Positions 36,887 to 44,790 of a stretch of DNA of 64,000 bases are shown in pieces. The translations under genes were made by a program, and so were the position numbers. The number at the start of each line of letters is the position of its first letter. The first letter of the stretch is position 1. Below the pieces are notes generated by a model, which was not told where the DNA came from, searched no databases, and worked only from the letters and a program-made list of their open reading frames with translations. Origin of the DNA: Pseudomonas sivasensis (GTDB taxonomy: Bacteria; Pseudomonadota; Gammaproteobacteria; Pseudomonadales; Pseudomonadaceae). The stretch covers positions 72,393 through 136,392 of the forward strand of contig NZ_JAAOWU010000005.1 of the NCBI RefSeq assembly GCF_013778505.1. The letters run 5' to 3'.

Positions 36887-39412
36887 CTAGTTGACCGAGG
36901 CGTTTTCGCTTTGGCTGCTGCGCCGCTTGGTGGCCGGTTCCAACGCCTGCTTGCGCTGCTGCAAGGCCTCCAGCAAACCAAAGTCCTGCGGGAAGTCATC
37001 CACCTGGATACCGTGATCGGCGTATTCCACATAGCGCGCGAGCAAGGCGTCTTCGTCGTCGCTGATCAAGTCCAGCGCCCTGGCCTTGACGCGCCAGGTG
37101 GTGAAAGCCGTGCCGGAAATAGGCATCGGTTCGAGCACGCCTTGCTTGATGGCAGGCTTGAGCCGGGCGTCGATCAGCTCCACTTGTGGCAGCAGACGGA
37201 AGCCCAACTCGCCATACGCCAACTTGTCGATTTCCGGACGTGGAATGTAGGAATTGGCCAACAACCGGTCACGGGTCTCGCACGGTGTCTGCACCACATC
37301 GGCCACCTGGGCCAGTAGGCGATCCGACGGTTTGCGCAGCGGAATGCCGAACGGGAACGTCAGGCCGCGCACCACGGCGGCGGCGGCTTTGGAGGGGTAG
37401 TTTTCCAGCACTTCGGCAAGGGCTTCATGAGCACGCACTAGCGCATCCTGAGCCGACCAGTGCACCAGCGGCAGGTCTGACTGAGGCCGGCCGTCATCCT
37501 CGAAACGCTTGAGCACGCAGGACAAAATGTACAGCTGCGACAGAATATCCCCCAGACGCCCGGTGATACTTTCCTTGCGCTTGAGGGCACCGCCCAGCAC
37601 ACCCATGGAAATGTCCGAGATCAGCGCCAGCACCACCGACAGACGATTGGCCTGGCGGTAGTAGGACGCCAGCGCGGGGTCGGTCTTGGCAGGTGCGGAA
37701 ATCAGACGGCCGCCAGTCAGCGAATGCACCGCCGCACGTACGGTGTTGGCTAGCACGAAACTCACGTGGCCGAACATCGCGCTGTCAAAGTCTTCCAGCG
37801 CCTTACGCCGGTCCGGGTTGCGCGCCGCTTCCATCTCACGGAACACATAGGGATGGCAACGGATCAGGCCCTGGCCAAAGATGATGAGGCAGCGCGTCAT
37901 GATATTCGCGCCTTCCACCGTGATGGCGATGGGGCTTTGCTGATACGCACGGGCCAGGAAGTTATTCGGGCCCATGCAAATGCCCTTGCCGGCGACGATG
38001 TCCATGCCGTCGTTGACGATGATTCGCGCACGCTCGGTGACGTGGTACTTCGCAATGGCGGAGATCACCGAAGGTTTCTCGCCGGCATCCAGGGACGCTA
38101 CCGATACCTTGCGCACCGCATCGCAGGCATACAAATGCCCGGCCATGCGCGCCAGAGGTGCCTGCACCCCTTCGAACTTGCCGATGGGCAGGCCGAACTG
38201 CTTGCGCATCGCGGCATAAGCCGTAGTGCCACGCACCGCAACCTTGGCCAGGCCGACGTTGGCCGACGGCAACGAAATGGCACGGCCCGCTGCTAGGCAC
38301 TCCATCAGCATGCGCCAGCCATTACCGACTTGCTCACGGCCGCCGATCACCCATTCCAACGGGATGAAGACGTCCTTGCCGGTGGTTGGGCCGTTCTGGA
38401 ATACGGCGTTAAGTGGCCAATGGCGGCGACCGCTGTTTACGCCGGGGTGGGACGTGGGGATCAGTGCGCAGGTGATGCCGAGCGAACCTTTCGGGCCCAG
38501 CAAGCCGTCCGGGTCTTCAGCGCGAAACGCCAGGCCCAGCACGGTGGCGATGGGGCCGAGGGTGATATAGCGCTTGTCCCAGGTCACTTTGAAACCCAGC
38601 ACTTCTTCGCCCTCGTGCATGCCCTTACAGACAATACCCAAGTCTGGAATGGCCCCGGCATCCGAGCCCGCATACGGGCTGGTCAGGGCAAAGCACGGGA
38701 TGTCTTCACCCCGAGCCAGGCGCGGCAGGTAGTAATTACGTTGGGCGTCGGTGCCGTAGTGCAGCAACAGCTCGGCCGGGCCGAGGGAGTTGGGCACCAT
38801 CACCGAAATCGCCGCCGCCGAGCAGCGCGTCGACAGCTTCATCACCACTTGCGAATGGGCATAGTGGGAGAAGCCTTTGCCGCCGTACTGCTTGGGAATG
38901 ATCATGCCGAGGAAACCGGCATCCTTGGTGTACTGCCAGCCTTCGGGGGACATGTCCTGCCAGACCTGGGTGGTTTCCCAGTCGTTGGCGATGTCGCACA
39001 AGGTTTCCACTTCATTGTCGAGGAAGGCTTGCTCCTCGGCGCTGAGGCTGGCCGGCGCGGCTTGCAACAGGCGCTGCCAATCGGGTTTGCCGCTGAACAA
39101 CTCGGCGTCCCACCACACGGTACCGGACTCGATAGCCGCACGCTCGGTGTCGGACATTGCCGGCATGATCGTGCGAAAGAGGCCGAGGGCCTTGCTGGTG
39201 AGCAAGGTGCGACGCAGGGGTTTGATCGTCATCAGCAACGCGGGCGCTATCACCAGCAGCGCCGCGACGCTGGCCCCAAAACCTGCCACCACGTTGAACA
39301 CGTAACCCAGTGCCAACCAGATCAAGCCGGCCCCTAACCACAGGGTCGAGGCAGCTTGTCGATACGCCAGGGCAATCGCGGCTGCGAAACCCACCAATAA
39401 CCAGATAACCAT
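36887..39412 (-). CDS. FadE-type long acyl-CoA dehydrogenase (DUF1974 C-terminus)
   Basis: 841 aa from the ATG at 39412, which has AGAGG upstream and starts MVIWLLVGFAAAIALAYRQA; the open frame further upstream lacks start signals. Two N-terminal hydrophobic segments (about 1-65) anchor it to the membrane. The acyl-CoA dehydrogenase core follows (IPKQYGGKGFSHYAHSQVV, CFALTSPYAGSDAGAIPD, TGKDVFIPLEWVIGG), then a long C-terminal extension typical of gamma-proteobacterial FadE. It catalyses the first step of beta-oxidation. An operator-like palindrome shared with alkB lies 93 bp upstream. Confidence 0.92.
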   Translation of the reverse strand: MVIWLLVGFAAAIALAYRQAASTLWLGAGLIWLALGYVFNVVAGFGASVAALLVIAPALLMTIKPLRRTLLTSKALGLFRTIMPAMSDTERAAIESGTVWWDAELFSGKPDWQRLLQAAPASLSAEEQAFLDNEVETLCDIANDWETTQVWQDMSPEGWQYTKDAGFLGMIIPKQYGGKGFSHYAHSQVVMKLSTRCSAAAISVMVPNSLGPAELLLHYGTDAQRNYYLPRLARGEDIPCFALTSPYAGSDAGAIPDLGIVCKGMHEGEEVLGFKVTWDKRYITLGPIATVLGLAFRAEDPDGLLGPKGSLGITCALIPTSHPGVNSGRRHWPLNAVFQNGPTTGKDVFIPLEWVIGGREQVGNGWRMLMECLAAGRAISLPSANVGLAKVAVRGTTAYAAMRKQFGLPIGKFEGVQAPLARMAGHLYACDAVRKVSVASLDAGEKPSVISAIAKYHVTERARIIVNDGMDIVAGKGICMGPNNFLARAYQQSPIAITVEGANIMTRCLIIFGQGLIRCHPYVFREMEAARNPDRRKALEDFDSAMFGHVSFVLANTVRAAVHSLTGGRLISAPAKTDPALASYYRQANRLSVVLALISDISMGVLGGALKRKESITGRLGDILSQLYILSCVLKRFEDDGRPQSDLPLVHWSAQDALVRAHEALAEVLENYPSKAAAAVVRGLTFPFGIPLRKPSDRLLAQVADVVQTPCETRDRLLANSYIPRPEIDKLAYGELGFRLLPQVELIDARLKPAIKQGVLEPMPISGTAFTTWRVKARALDLISDDEDALLARYVEYADHGIQVDDFPQDFGLLEALQQRKQALEPATKRRSSQSENASVN

Positions 39413-39701
39413 GGGGATACCTCTACTCGATTCAGGGCGTGGTTTACGTGCGCAAGGTCGAATTGACCTGCGGCGTAAAGCCACACTACAAACTTGGAAA
39501 GCTAATTTCAAATTTTGTTTTGAAATTTTTATTTAATGCTTAAGCGAAAAAAATAGCGACTGAACCTGTCAGCCGAATCAACGCGAATTGGACGAAATCG
39601 GAACGGGTCGCGTGGGCGACCCCTTCGTTGCATTACCGGTGAAAAACCTGCAGAAAGATGCGCTGACTGCGGGCTTCGCACCGGCACGGCGTAACACAGG
39701 A
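39413..39701. promoter_or_regulatory. Intergenic region upstream of the acyl-CoA dehydrogenase
   Basis: 289 bp containing an AT-rich core (39500-39550) with the shared operator-like repeat. It also holds the 3' flank of the FadL-like gene; I see no clear terminator there and no coding sequence. Confidence 0.5.
39505..39526 (-). promoter_or_regulatory. 22-bp operator-like inverted repeat before the acyl-CoA dehydrogenase
   Basis: ATTTCAAA and its complement TTTGAAAT are separated by a 6-base T/G-rich spacer. The reverse complement matches 20 of 22 bases of 44619-44640 before alkB, differing only at two adjacent central bases. It does not fit the PsrA-type GAAAC-N4-GTTTC site well. Confidence 0.55.
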
Positions 39702-41117
39702 TCAGAAGTTGTAAGTGACCCCCAGGCTCACGACATCGCCATAGGCTTCGGCCTTGCCGTCCAGGGTTGCCCCCCCGAGACGATCCTGGTTCTGGGTTTT
39801 CAACTTGGCTTTTTCCACGAACTGGTGGGAGTAGGAGCCGTCGATGCCCAGGCCTGGAATCGCTCTGATTTTGTAACCGAAGCCCAGCGAGGTGAAGATC
39901 CGGTCGCCATCCGGGATACGCGGGTCGCGGGTGGAGTTACGGGTAGGTGTCTGGTCCGTCGCAACACCGGCGCGCAACGTGAAATCATCGGTGAGCTTAT
40001 AGTCGCCGCCGAGAGAGACCATCCAGGCGTCCTTGTAGTTGTAAGGGATGGCAACGATGGTCGACCCCTCAGACTTCAGGGTCAGGTTTTTGAATGACGA
40101 CCATTGGGTCCACAAGACACTGGCACCGAGGGTAAAACGATCATTGAACTGGTGAACCCAATCAATCGCTGCGCTGGCAGGAACGTCCAATTGGGTGGAG
40201 GCTTTACCGTTCATTTGAAGGTTGAGACCTGGATACAAAATGCCCGGCAACCCAGCATCGATCAGGCCCTGGGAGCCTTCGTCAGCGTAGATGTTGTATT
40301 TGCCTTCAAGCTTGTTCTTGATCTTGGCGTGGTAGTTCAAACCCAGAGTGTCTTGTGGGGTTGGCTTCCAGGCCAGGCCGGCAAACCAGCCCACCGAGGT
40401 ATTGTCGACTTTGACTCGCATGAGCGAGTAGCCAATGCCCGCCGGGAATGGGATCGAATTCGGAGCAAGTGCAGCGGCGGCATAGAGGTCAACGTTCTGG
40501 CTGACGAAGCCTTTGGTGTGCTGAACAATCGCGCCACCGCCGATGGAAAACTCATCGTTGACCTTGAACGAAAGCGACCCCGTCAACCCGACGGTTTCGA
40601 TGCGCGTGTCAACCGCAAAATCCCGGCCCTTCCAGTCATTGTCCCAGGTGGTACGTGCGCCCATGGGCACCACTTGGCTGAGACCGAAAGCGAAACGGTC
40701 ACCGATCGGCATGACCATGAATCCGGTCGGCACCCAGGCGGTAAAACCGCCCTGCCCTCCATCACCATCGCGGGGCACGGAATTGAACTCAAAGGTATCG
40801 GGGTTAACAGTCGTGGTGGAGGTCGGATTGCCTGCGTAGTCTTTGGCGGTACCTTTGTAGTGAATATTGATACGCGCGTAGTCAACGTTGAACTGCGAGA
40901 TATTGTGATCAATGAACGCCATCGCCGCCGGGTTGTTGTAAGCCGATGACGGATCATCCTTAAACATCGAACCACCACCGAACGCGCGGCCCCAGCCTTC
41001 CGCCCCGAACGTCGGAGTAGAGAACCCACCGGCTTGCGCACTGCCGGCTATAACCATCAGGCCGCCGATAACGGCCAGGTTTATTAACGTGCGTGCGTGT
41101 GCTTTCTTATTATTCAT
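39702..41117 (-). CDS. FadL/OmpP1/TodX-family outer-membrane hydrophobe porin
   Basis: 471 aa from the ATG at 41117 (AAGGAG upstream; a longer frame begins at 41144). A signal peptide ends ...MVIAGSAQA, then GGFSTPTFGAEGWGRAFGGGSMFKDDPSSAYNNPAAMAF follows, matching the N-terminal hatch and NPA motif of FadL. The C-terminus ends in Phe (LGVTYNF), as required for outer-membrane barrel assembly. It should take up long-chain fatty acids or alkanes, fitting the AlkB and PraB-like genes upstream on the same strand. Confidence 0.92.
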   Translation of the reverse strand: MNNKKAHARTLINLAVIGGLMVIAGSAQAGGFSTPTFGAEGWGRAFGGGSMFKDDPSSAYNNPAAMAFIDHNISQFNVDYARINIHYKGTAKDYAGNPTSTTTVNPDTFEFNSVPRDGDGGQGGFTAWVPTGFMVMPIGDRFAFGLSQVVPMGARTTWDNDWKGRDFAVDTRIETVGLTGSLSFKVNDEFSIGGGAIVQHTKGFVSQNVDLYAAAALAPNSIPFPAGIGYSLMRVKVDNTSVGWFAGLAWKPTPQDTLGLNYHAKIKNKLEGKYNIYADEGSQGLIDAGLPGILYPGLNLQMNGKASTQLDVPASAAIDWVHQFNDRFTLGASVLWTQWSSFKNLTLKSEGSTIVAIPYNYKDAWMVSLGGDYKLTDDFTLRAGVATDQTPTRNSTRDPRIPDGDRIFTSLGFGYKIRAIPGLGIDGSYSHQFVEKAKLKTQNQDRLGGATLDGKAEAYGDVVSLGVTYNF

Positions 41118-41178
41118 GCCCGACTCCTTATAGTTGTTAAGCACCGATAACGGTTTTTCCGAACCCGGTTTACTTCAA

Positions 41179-41202
41179 CAAGTGCCTCTTGCCAGGCACT
41201 TG
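41179..41202 (-). terminator. Terminator-like hairpin after PraB-like gene 1
   Basis: CAAGTGCCT and its complement AGGCACTTG form a 9-bp stem with a 6-nt loop, 43 bases after the stop codon. The same stem occurs after PraB-like gene 2 (41905-41928), showing that gene and terminator were duplicated together. Confidence 0.75.
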
Positions 41203-41244
41203 CTCACTGCAATTCATGACCGTCCCATCCAGCACCCAGGCCAT

Positions 41245-41748
41245 TTACGGAGAAACAGTAAACGCCGGACTGGGTGAAGCAGTGAGACCTGTGATCGTGC
41301 AAGCCCCCACGGTTTGAGGGCTTGTGATGCTCAGGGTGTTAGTAGAGTTTTTCCAGATAACACTGATGTTCACTGGAGAACTGCTACAGTCCGATGCAAC
41401 CTTTAACTTCAACGCACCAAGCGTTCCGGGGAACACGTCGGGACCGCTACCTGTCAGCTTCAAACGCCACACAAAATTACTCGCGACAGGAATTGAGCAT
41501 ATGGGGTTTGAACCGCTGAACACGGCACTGGTAATCGCTGCAACTGATCCATCAGATGCAACCGAACCGGCCATCGCGAAGTTGCAAGTCACTGGTACAT
41601 TAAGACTAAGGGGAGACTTTATAGTAATAGTGCCCGCTGTGGTAAATGCGCTACCGGCAGGGGCAATAGTGGCCGCACTGGCGGTCGATATGGCCCCACC
41701 GCAAAGAGCAAAGAGTGTTACACAACCGAACGTTTTCAAGCTTTTCAT
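41245..41748 (-). CDS. PraB-like secreted protein 1 (alkane-oxidation-associated)
   Basis: 167 aa with a signal peptide (MKSLKTFGCVTLFALCGGAISTASA). The mature part is a small Ser/Thr/Gly-rich beta protein (ATIAPAGSAFTTAGTITIKSPLSLNVPVTCNF) with four cysteines that could form disulfides. It resembles the Pseudomonas 'alkane oxidation protein activator PraB' family, a secreted factor promoting growth on hydrocarbons. Protein 2, one position upstream, is a close paralogue (same signal peptide, same WKNSTNTL core). Between GAGGA and the ATG lies AATAACAA, a candidate Hfq/Crc site. Confidence 0.72.
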   Translation of the reverse strand: MKSLKTFGCVTLFALCGGAISTASAATIAPAGSAFTTAGTITIKSPLSLNVPVTCNFAMAGSVASDGSVAAITSAVFSGSNPICSIPVASNFVWRLKLTGSGPDVFPGTLGALKLKVASDCSSSPVNISVIWKNSTNTLSITSPQTVGACTITGLTASPSPAFTVSP

Positions 41749-41755
41749 TGTTATT
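41748..41755 (-). promoter_or_regulatory. AANAANAA motif between Shine-Dalgarno and ATG of PraB-like gene 1
   Basis: The minus strand reads GAGG-AATAACAA-TG, so the motif ends at the A of the start codon and its occupation would block initiation. Confidence 0.45.
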
Positions 41756-41783
41756 CCTCACAGGGTCTGGCGAGTCACTTCGC

Positions 41784-41858
41784 CTATGCGTAGCGCCACT
41801 GATCAGATGAAATGCTAAAGCCCAATAGACTGCGTGCGGCTGTTCTCTTAATACTCAT
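41784..41858 (-). pseudogene. 24-codon leader ORF or remnant with FadL-like start region
   Basis: A short frame with excellent start signals (AACAATAAGGAG, then ATG at 41858) encodes MSIKRTAARSLLGFSISSDQ and ends at 41784, about 35 bases before the PraB-like gene 1 start. Its beginning resembles a signal-peptide n-region, and the DNA around the start resembles that of the nearby FadL-like gene (AAGGAGTSGSGCATGARTAWTAAGARA...CGCACG). It may be the 5' stump of a duplicated secreted-protein gene or a regulatory leader peptide. Confidence 0.45.
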
Positions 41859-41904
41859 GCGCCACTCCTTATTGTTGTATTCCACCCTTGCAAACTTTTT
41901 CAAA

Positions 41905-41928
41905 CAAGTGCCTCTTACGAGGCACTTG
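41905..41928 (-). terminator. Terminator-like hairpin after PraB-like gene 2
   Basis: The same 9-bp stem as at 41179-41202, with a different 6-nt loop, followed on the minus strand by TTTGAAAAAG. Likely an intrinsic terminator or mRNA 3'-end stabiliser. Confidence 0.75.
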
Positions 41929-41970
41929 CCAGTTTCAACGTGTGATCATCACGTCAAGTACTCAGGGTAC

Positions 41971-42474
41971 TTATGGGCTAACGGTGAACGCTGGACTTGG
42001 AACAGCGGTAAGGGCGGTAATTGTGCAAGAGCCCACGGTTTGAGGCGTAGAAATACCCAGCGTGTTGGTGGAGTTCTTCCAGTTGACCGCGATGGTCACC
42101 GGCGTAGCGCTGCAGTCAGAGGCGATTTTGAATTTCACACCCGAAACAGTGCCGGTGAACGCGTCAGGCCCAGTACCAGCGACCGTCAGCGGCCATGGCA
42201 GGTTGCTCAACACCGGAACGCCGCACAGCGGGTTGGAACCGCTGACCGTGGCGCCGGTAATCGAAGCTCCAGCACCACCACTCGCCACGGTACCGGTGAA
42301 GATAATGTTGCAAGTGACCGGAATATTCAGGGACGCCGGCGACTTAACGGTGATAGAGCCCGAGGTGGTAAAAGCGGCACCAGCAGGTGCAATGGTCGCG
42401 GCGTTTGCCATCGAAACGGCACCAAAGCACAGAGCAAAAGAAGTTGCACAAACGAGGGTTTTCAAACTTTTCAT
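41971..42474 (-). CDS. PraB-like secreted protein 2
   Basis: 167 aa, near-collinear with protein 1: MKSLKTLVCATSFALCFGAVSMANA signal peptide, then ATIAPAGAAFTTSGSITVKSPASLNIPVTCNI and a NWKNSTNTLGISTPQTVGSCTITALTAVPSPAFTVSP end that is almost identical to the paralogue. The duplication includes the start region and the terminator hairpin. Predicted role as for protein 1: an exported factor associated with alkane use. The start has GAGGAAAAACAATG, again with an AANAANAA pattern. Confidence 0.72.
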   Translation of the reverse strand: MKSLKTLVCATSFALCFGAVSMANAATIAPAGAAFTTSGSITVKSPASLNIPVTCNIIFTGTVASGGAGASITGATVSGSNPLCGVPVLSNLPWPLTVAGTGPDAFTGTVSGVKFKIASDCSATPVTIAVNWKNSTNTLGISTPQTVGSCTITALTAVPSPAFTVSP

Positions 42475-42481
42475 TGTTTTT
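42474..42481 (-). promoter_or_regulatory. AANAANAA motif at the start of PraB-like gene 2
   Basis: Minus strand: GAGG then AAAAACAA then TG of the start codon. Same position as in the paralogue. Confidence 0.45.
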
Positions 42482-42607
42482 CCTCACATGTAATGGCGAG
42501 TCATTCGCCAGGGGGTAATGGCCATGAACGAGAGGTCACGGTGAAACTGCAGAACTTCCCTTTCCAGCCAAATCTCAATTCAATTACCGCTCTAAACGTG
42601 GACGGCG

Positions 42608-43102
42608 TTATTCAACTACTTTGAAGGTGGGCGGCATCTTGATCGACACCGTCTTGATTTTGCAGTCTTCGCCAATGGGCACATTGGCCGCTTCCAACTT
42701 TCCGGTGGCGTTGTCCCACGTGCCATCAGCGGTAGAAGGCCCGCACTTGCCGCCCAGTCCGAAGGCGTGCACATCCACGCTGATATTCGACATGGAACCG
42801 CTTTTGGTGTCTTTTGCCACCAGCACCCACGGCAAGTTGGTGGCTTCGACCCGGCTGCACTTGAGGCCGCCATCGAACTCAACTTTGTCGACATTCACGG
42901 ATGAACCATCGGCAGCGACTTTGCCCGCGACCTTAATGGTGCAGTCGGCGCTGATCAGCGCCCCCTTGGAAAAACTGATGGGGCCTTGGGCGGTGAACGC
43001 ACTGCCGGCCGGTTCGATACGGGCGGCCTGGGCCTGGTGATAAACGATCAGGCCCAGTGCAGCCAATAGAATATGGGTAGTGAACTTGGCAGGTGATTGC
43101 AT
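42608..43102 (-). CDS. PraB-like secreted protein 3 (divergent)
   Basis: 164 aa with a signal peptide (MQSPAKFTTHILLAALGLIVYHQAQA). The mature start ARIEPAGSAFTAQGPISFSKGALISADCTIKVAGKV matches the other two in layout, with cysteines retained, but the rest is diverged (VEFDGGLKCSRVEATNLPWVLVAKD). It has no terminator copy like its neighbours, so it is the older member. It lies next to alkB downstream on the same strand. The leader carries an extended AACAACAATAA motif. Confidence 0.7.
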   Translation of the reverse strand: MQSPAKFTTHILLAALGLIVYHQAQAARIEPAGSAFTAQGPISFSKGALISADCTIKVAGKVAADGSSVNVDKVEFDGGLKCSRVEATNLPWVLVAKDTKSGSMSNISVDVHAFGLGGKCGPSTADGTWDNATGKLEAANVPIGEDCKIKTVSIKMPPTFKVVE

Positions 43103-43123
43103 GGTGTACGTCCTTCCCTTTAA

Positions 43124-43134
43124 TTATTGTTGTT
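43124..43134 (-). promoter_or_regulatory. Extended AANAANAANAA leader motif before PraB-like gene 3
   Basis: The minus strand reads AACAACAATAA, followed by an AAAGGGAAGGA Shine-Dalgarno region. This is the best Hfq/Crc candidate in the window. Confidence 0.5.
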
Positions 43135-43149
43135 CGGGTCAAACCACTT

Positions 43150-43192
43150 ACTCGGGGCGATAAAATCCTGCGCGGCATTTAAGGCCCCGAGT
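43150..43192 (-). promoter_or_regulatory. Inverted repeat between alkB and PraB-like gene 3
   Basis: ACTCGGGGC (43150-43158) and its perfect complement GCCCCGAGT (43184-43192) enclose a 25-nt AT-rich loop. It could be an alkB terminator with an unusually large loop, or an operator/promoter of the downstream gene. Confidence 0.4.
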
Positions 43193-43215
43193 ACACAACT
43201 GGGTATTACTTCATG

Positions 43216-44496
43216 TCAGAACGGCTTGGCGCTGTTGCTGTACTTCTCCAGATACTTCAAACGTTGTGAGGGCTGAAGATTGGTCAGGCTGATATCCCCG
43301 GCGTAATGATTAAGCACCCGATGGTCCATGCGCCGGCGCCATAAGTAAGGTACATAGGCCCAGACAATCATGCTCGCGTACCCATAGGGCAGTTGCGGCG
43401 ATTCATCAAAGTGGCGCAGCGACTGATAACTGCGCGTGGGGTTGGCGTGGTGGTCGGAGTGCCGCTGCAATTGGAACAGAAAGATATTGGTGACAATCCG
43501 ATTACTGTTCCAGGAGTGCCGAGGCGAGCAGCGTTCATAACGACCATTGGGTAACTTCTGGCGTTTCAGGCCGTAGTGTTCGACATAGTTCACGACTTCC
43601 AGCAACGAGAACCCGTAGATGCCCTGGATAATCAAGAAGGGAATCACCGCCGCCCCCAGCCAGGCAATCATCGCGCCCCACAGCACTACGCTGTACATCC
43701 AGGCACTGAGTACACCGTTCTTCCAGTGCCAGGCCGGCAGGCCGAGTTTGCGCAAGCGTTCGCGCTCCAGGTTCCACGCGGAGTGCGCACTGAACCACAC
43801 CGAGCGCGGTAGGAAGGCCCAGAAACTTTCGCCCAGGCGCGAGCTGGCGGGGTCTTCTGGCGTGGCGACACGCACATGGTGACCACGGTTGTGCTCGGTG
43901 TAGAAGTGCCCGTAGAAGGTCGGTGCCAATGTGACCTTGGCCAGGAACACTTCCAAGGCGTTGGGTTTGTGCCCCAGTTCATGGGCGGTGTTGATGGCAA
44001 TGCCGGTGGCGGCGCCGGTCGACATGGCCATGCCCAAGTAGGTGAACCAGCTCGGTGCGCCATGCAGTTGCGTGCGATCGGTGATGTAACTGGCGGCGTG
44101 GACCAGCCAGTTGGAAGGATCAAGGTGAGCGGTGGCGTGCAACAGACCACCTTGGATGATCCATTCGATGCCGCCGGCAGCCAGCCAGCCGGTAATGATC
44201 ACTGATGAGATGACGAAAAGCACGCCGGTGTAGACGATCCAGCGGTAGTAGCGTTGGGTTTCCAGATGGCTGACAGCCGACTCGGGCGGGTTGCTCACGT
44301 CTTCGCCGAGCAGGCCGTCAATCAGTGGGATCAGCCCGAAGATCACCAGCACGCCGACCCACCATAACTGCTGGACGCCGGTGAAAATGGCAAGGGAGCC
44401 GGACAACAGGGGTGTGGCCAACGGCATGATGCCCAACCACCACAGGTGGCGCTTGCCATCGGTCCACACGCTTGGCGCTGCCAGAGTCTGGTTCAT
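43216..44496 (-). CDS. alkB: Alkane 1-monooxygenase (AlkB, integral-membrane diiron)
   Basis: 426 aa from the ATG at 44496, with AAGGAGG upstream. About six transmembrane segments and all histidine boxes are present: HELGHK, EHNRGHHVRVATPEDPASSR, NYVEHYGLKR and LQRHSDHHANPTRSYQ; GEDVSNPPES near residue 65 is family-typical. It hydroxylates medium- to long-chain n-alkanes at the terminal carbon using electrons from rubredoxin, whose gene is not in this window. It lies next to PraB-like and FadL genes, and an operator-like repeat shared with the dehydrogenase lies about 120 bp upstream. Confidence 0.95.
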   Translation of the reverse strand: MNQTLAAPSVWTDGKRHLWWLGIMPLATPLLSGSLAIFTGVQQLWWVGVLVIFGLIPLIDGLLGEDVSNPPESAVSHLETQRYYRWIVYTGVLFVISSVIITGWLAAGGIEWIIQGGLLHATAHLDPSNWLVHAASYITDRTQLHGAPSWFTYLGMAMSTGAATGIAINTAHELGHKPNALEVFLAKVTLAPTFYGHFYTEHNRGHHVRVATPEDPASSRLGESFWAFLPRSVWFSAHSAWNLERERLRKLGLPAWHWKNGVLSAWMYSVVLWGAMIAWLGAAVIPFLIIQGIYGFSLLEVVNYVEHYGLKRQKLPNGRYERCSPRHSWNSNRIVTNIFLFQLQRHSDHHANPTRSYQSLRHFDESPQLPYGYASMIVWAYVPYLWRRRMDHRVLNHYAGDISLTNLQPSQRLKYLEKYSNSAKPF

Positions 44497-44790
44497 GGCA
44501 GCCTCCTTGGCAGGGAGGTGGAAAACAGGTTCAGGGAGCGAAGAAGGCTCCGGGAAATCAACCATGCGATAAAAGACGTTTTTTTCATTTTTATTCGCTC
44601 TTAGGCATTTCAAAAATCATTTCAAAACAAACATTGAAATATTTTTTTAAATAAATAACGCGGAATCGTTAGGTCGTCAACTACTTTTTCGAAGCCTTTT
44701 TTACGTGACCGAGCAGTCTCTTTTTCAGCCGTTTGGTCAGGTCTCTAGGGCAAGCATTTGCGCCGTTCGAACCCGCAATGAGGACCACGA
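44497..44790. promoter_or_regulatory. alkB promoter region
   Basis: 294 bp, very AT-rich between 44575 and 44660, with several TTTCAAAA-like elements and the 22-bp repeat at 44619-44640. No gene is evident. Confidence 0.55.
44619..44640 (-). promoter_or_regulatory. 22-bp operator-like inverted repeat before alkB
   Basis: ATTTCAAAACAAA followed by CATTGAAAT; 20 of 22 bases match the reverse complement of 39505-39526 before the acyl-CoA dehydrogenase. A half-like element CATTTCAAAAA lies just left at 44606-44616. It is a candidate site for a regulator sensing alkanes, alkanols or acyl-CoA. Confidence 0.55.

Noticed and set aside
39413..39511. Longer acyl-CoA dehydrogenase start at 39511
   Set aside because: The extension is Arg-rich, would cover the operator-like repeat, and has no Shine-Dalgarno; the ATG at 39412 starts a good membrane segment.
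39505..39526. PsrA or FadR binding site
   Set aside because: The palindrome ATTTCAAA...TTTGAAAT does not fit the PsrA-type GAAAC-N4-GTTTC pattern, so I left the regulator unnamed.
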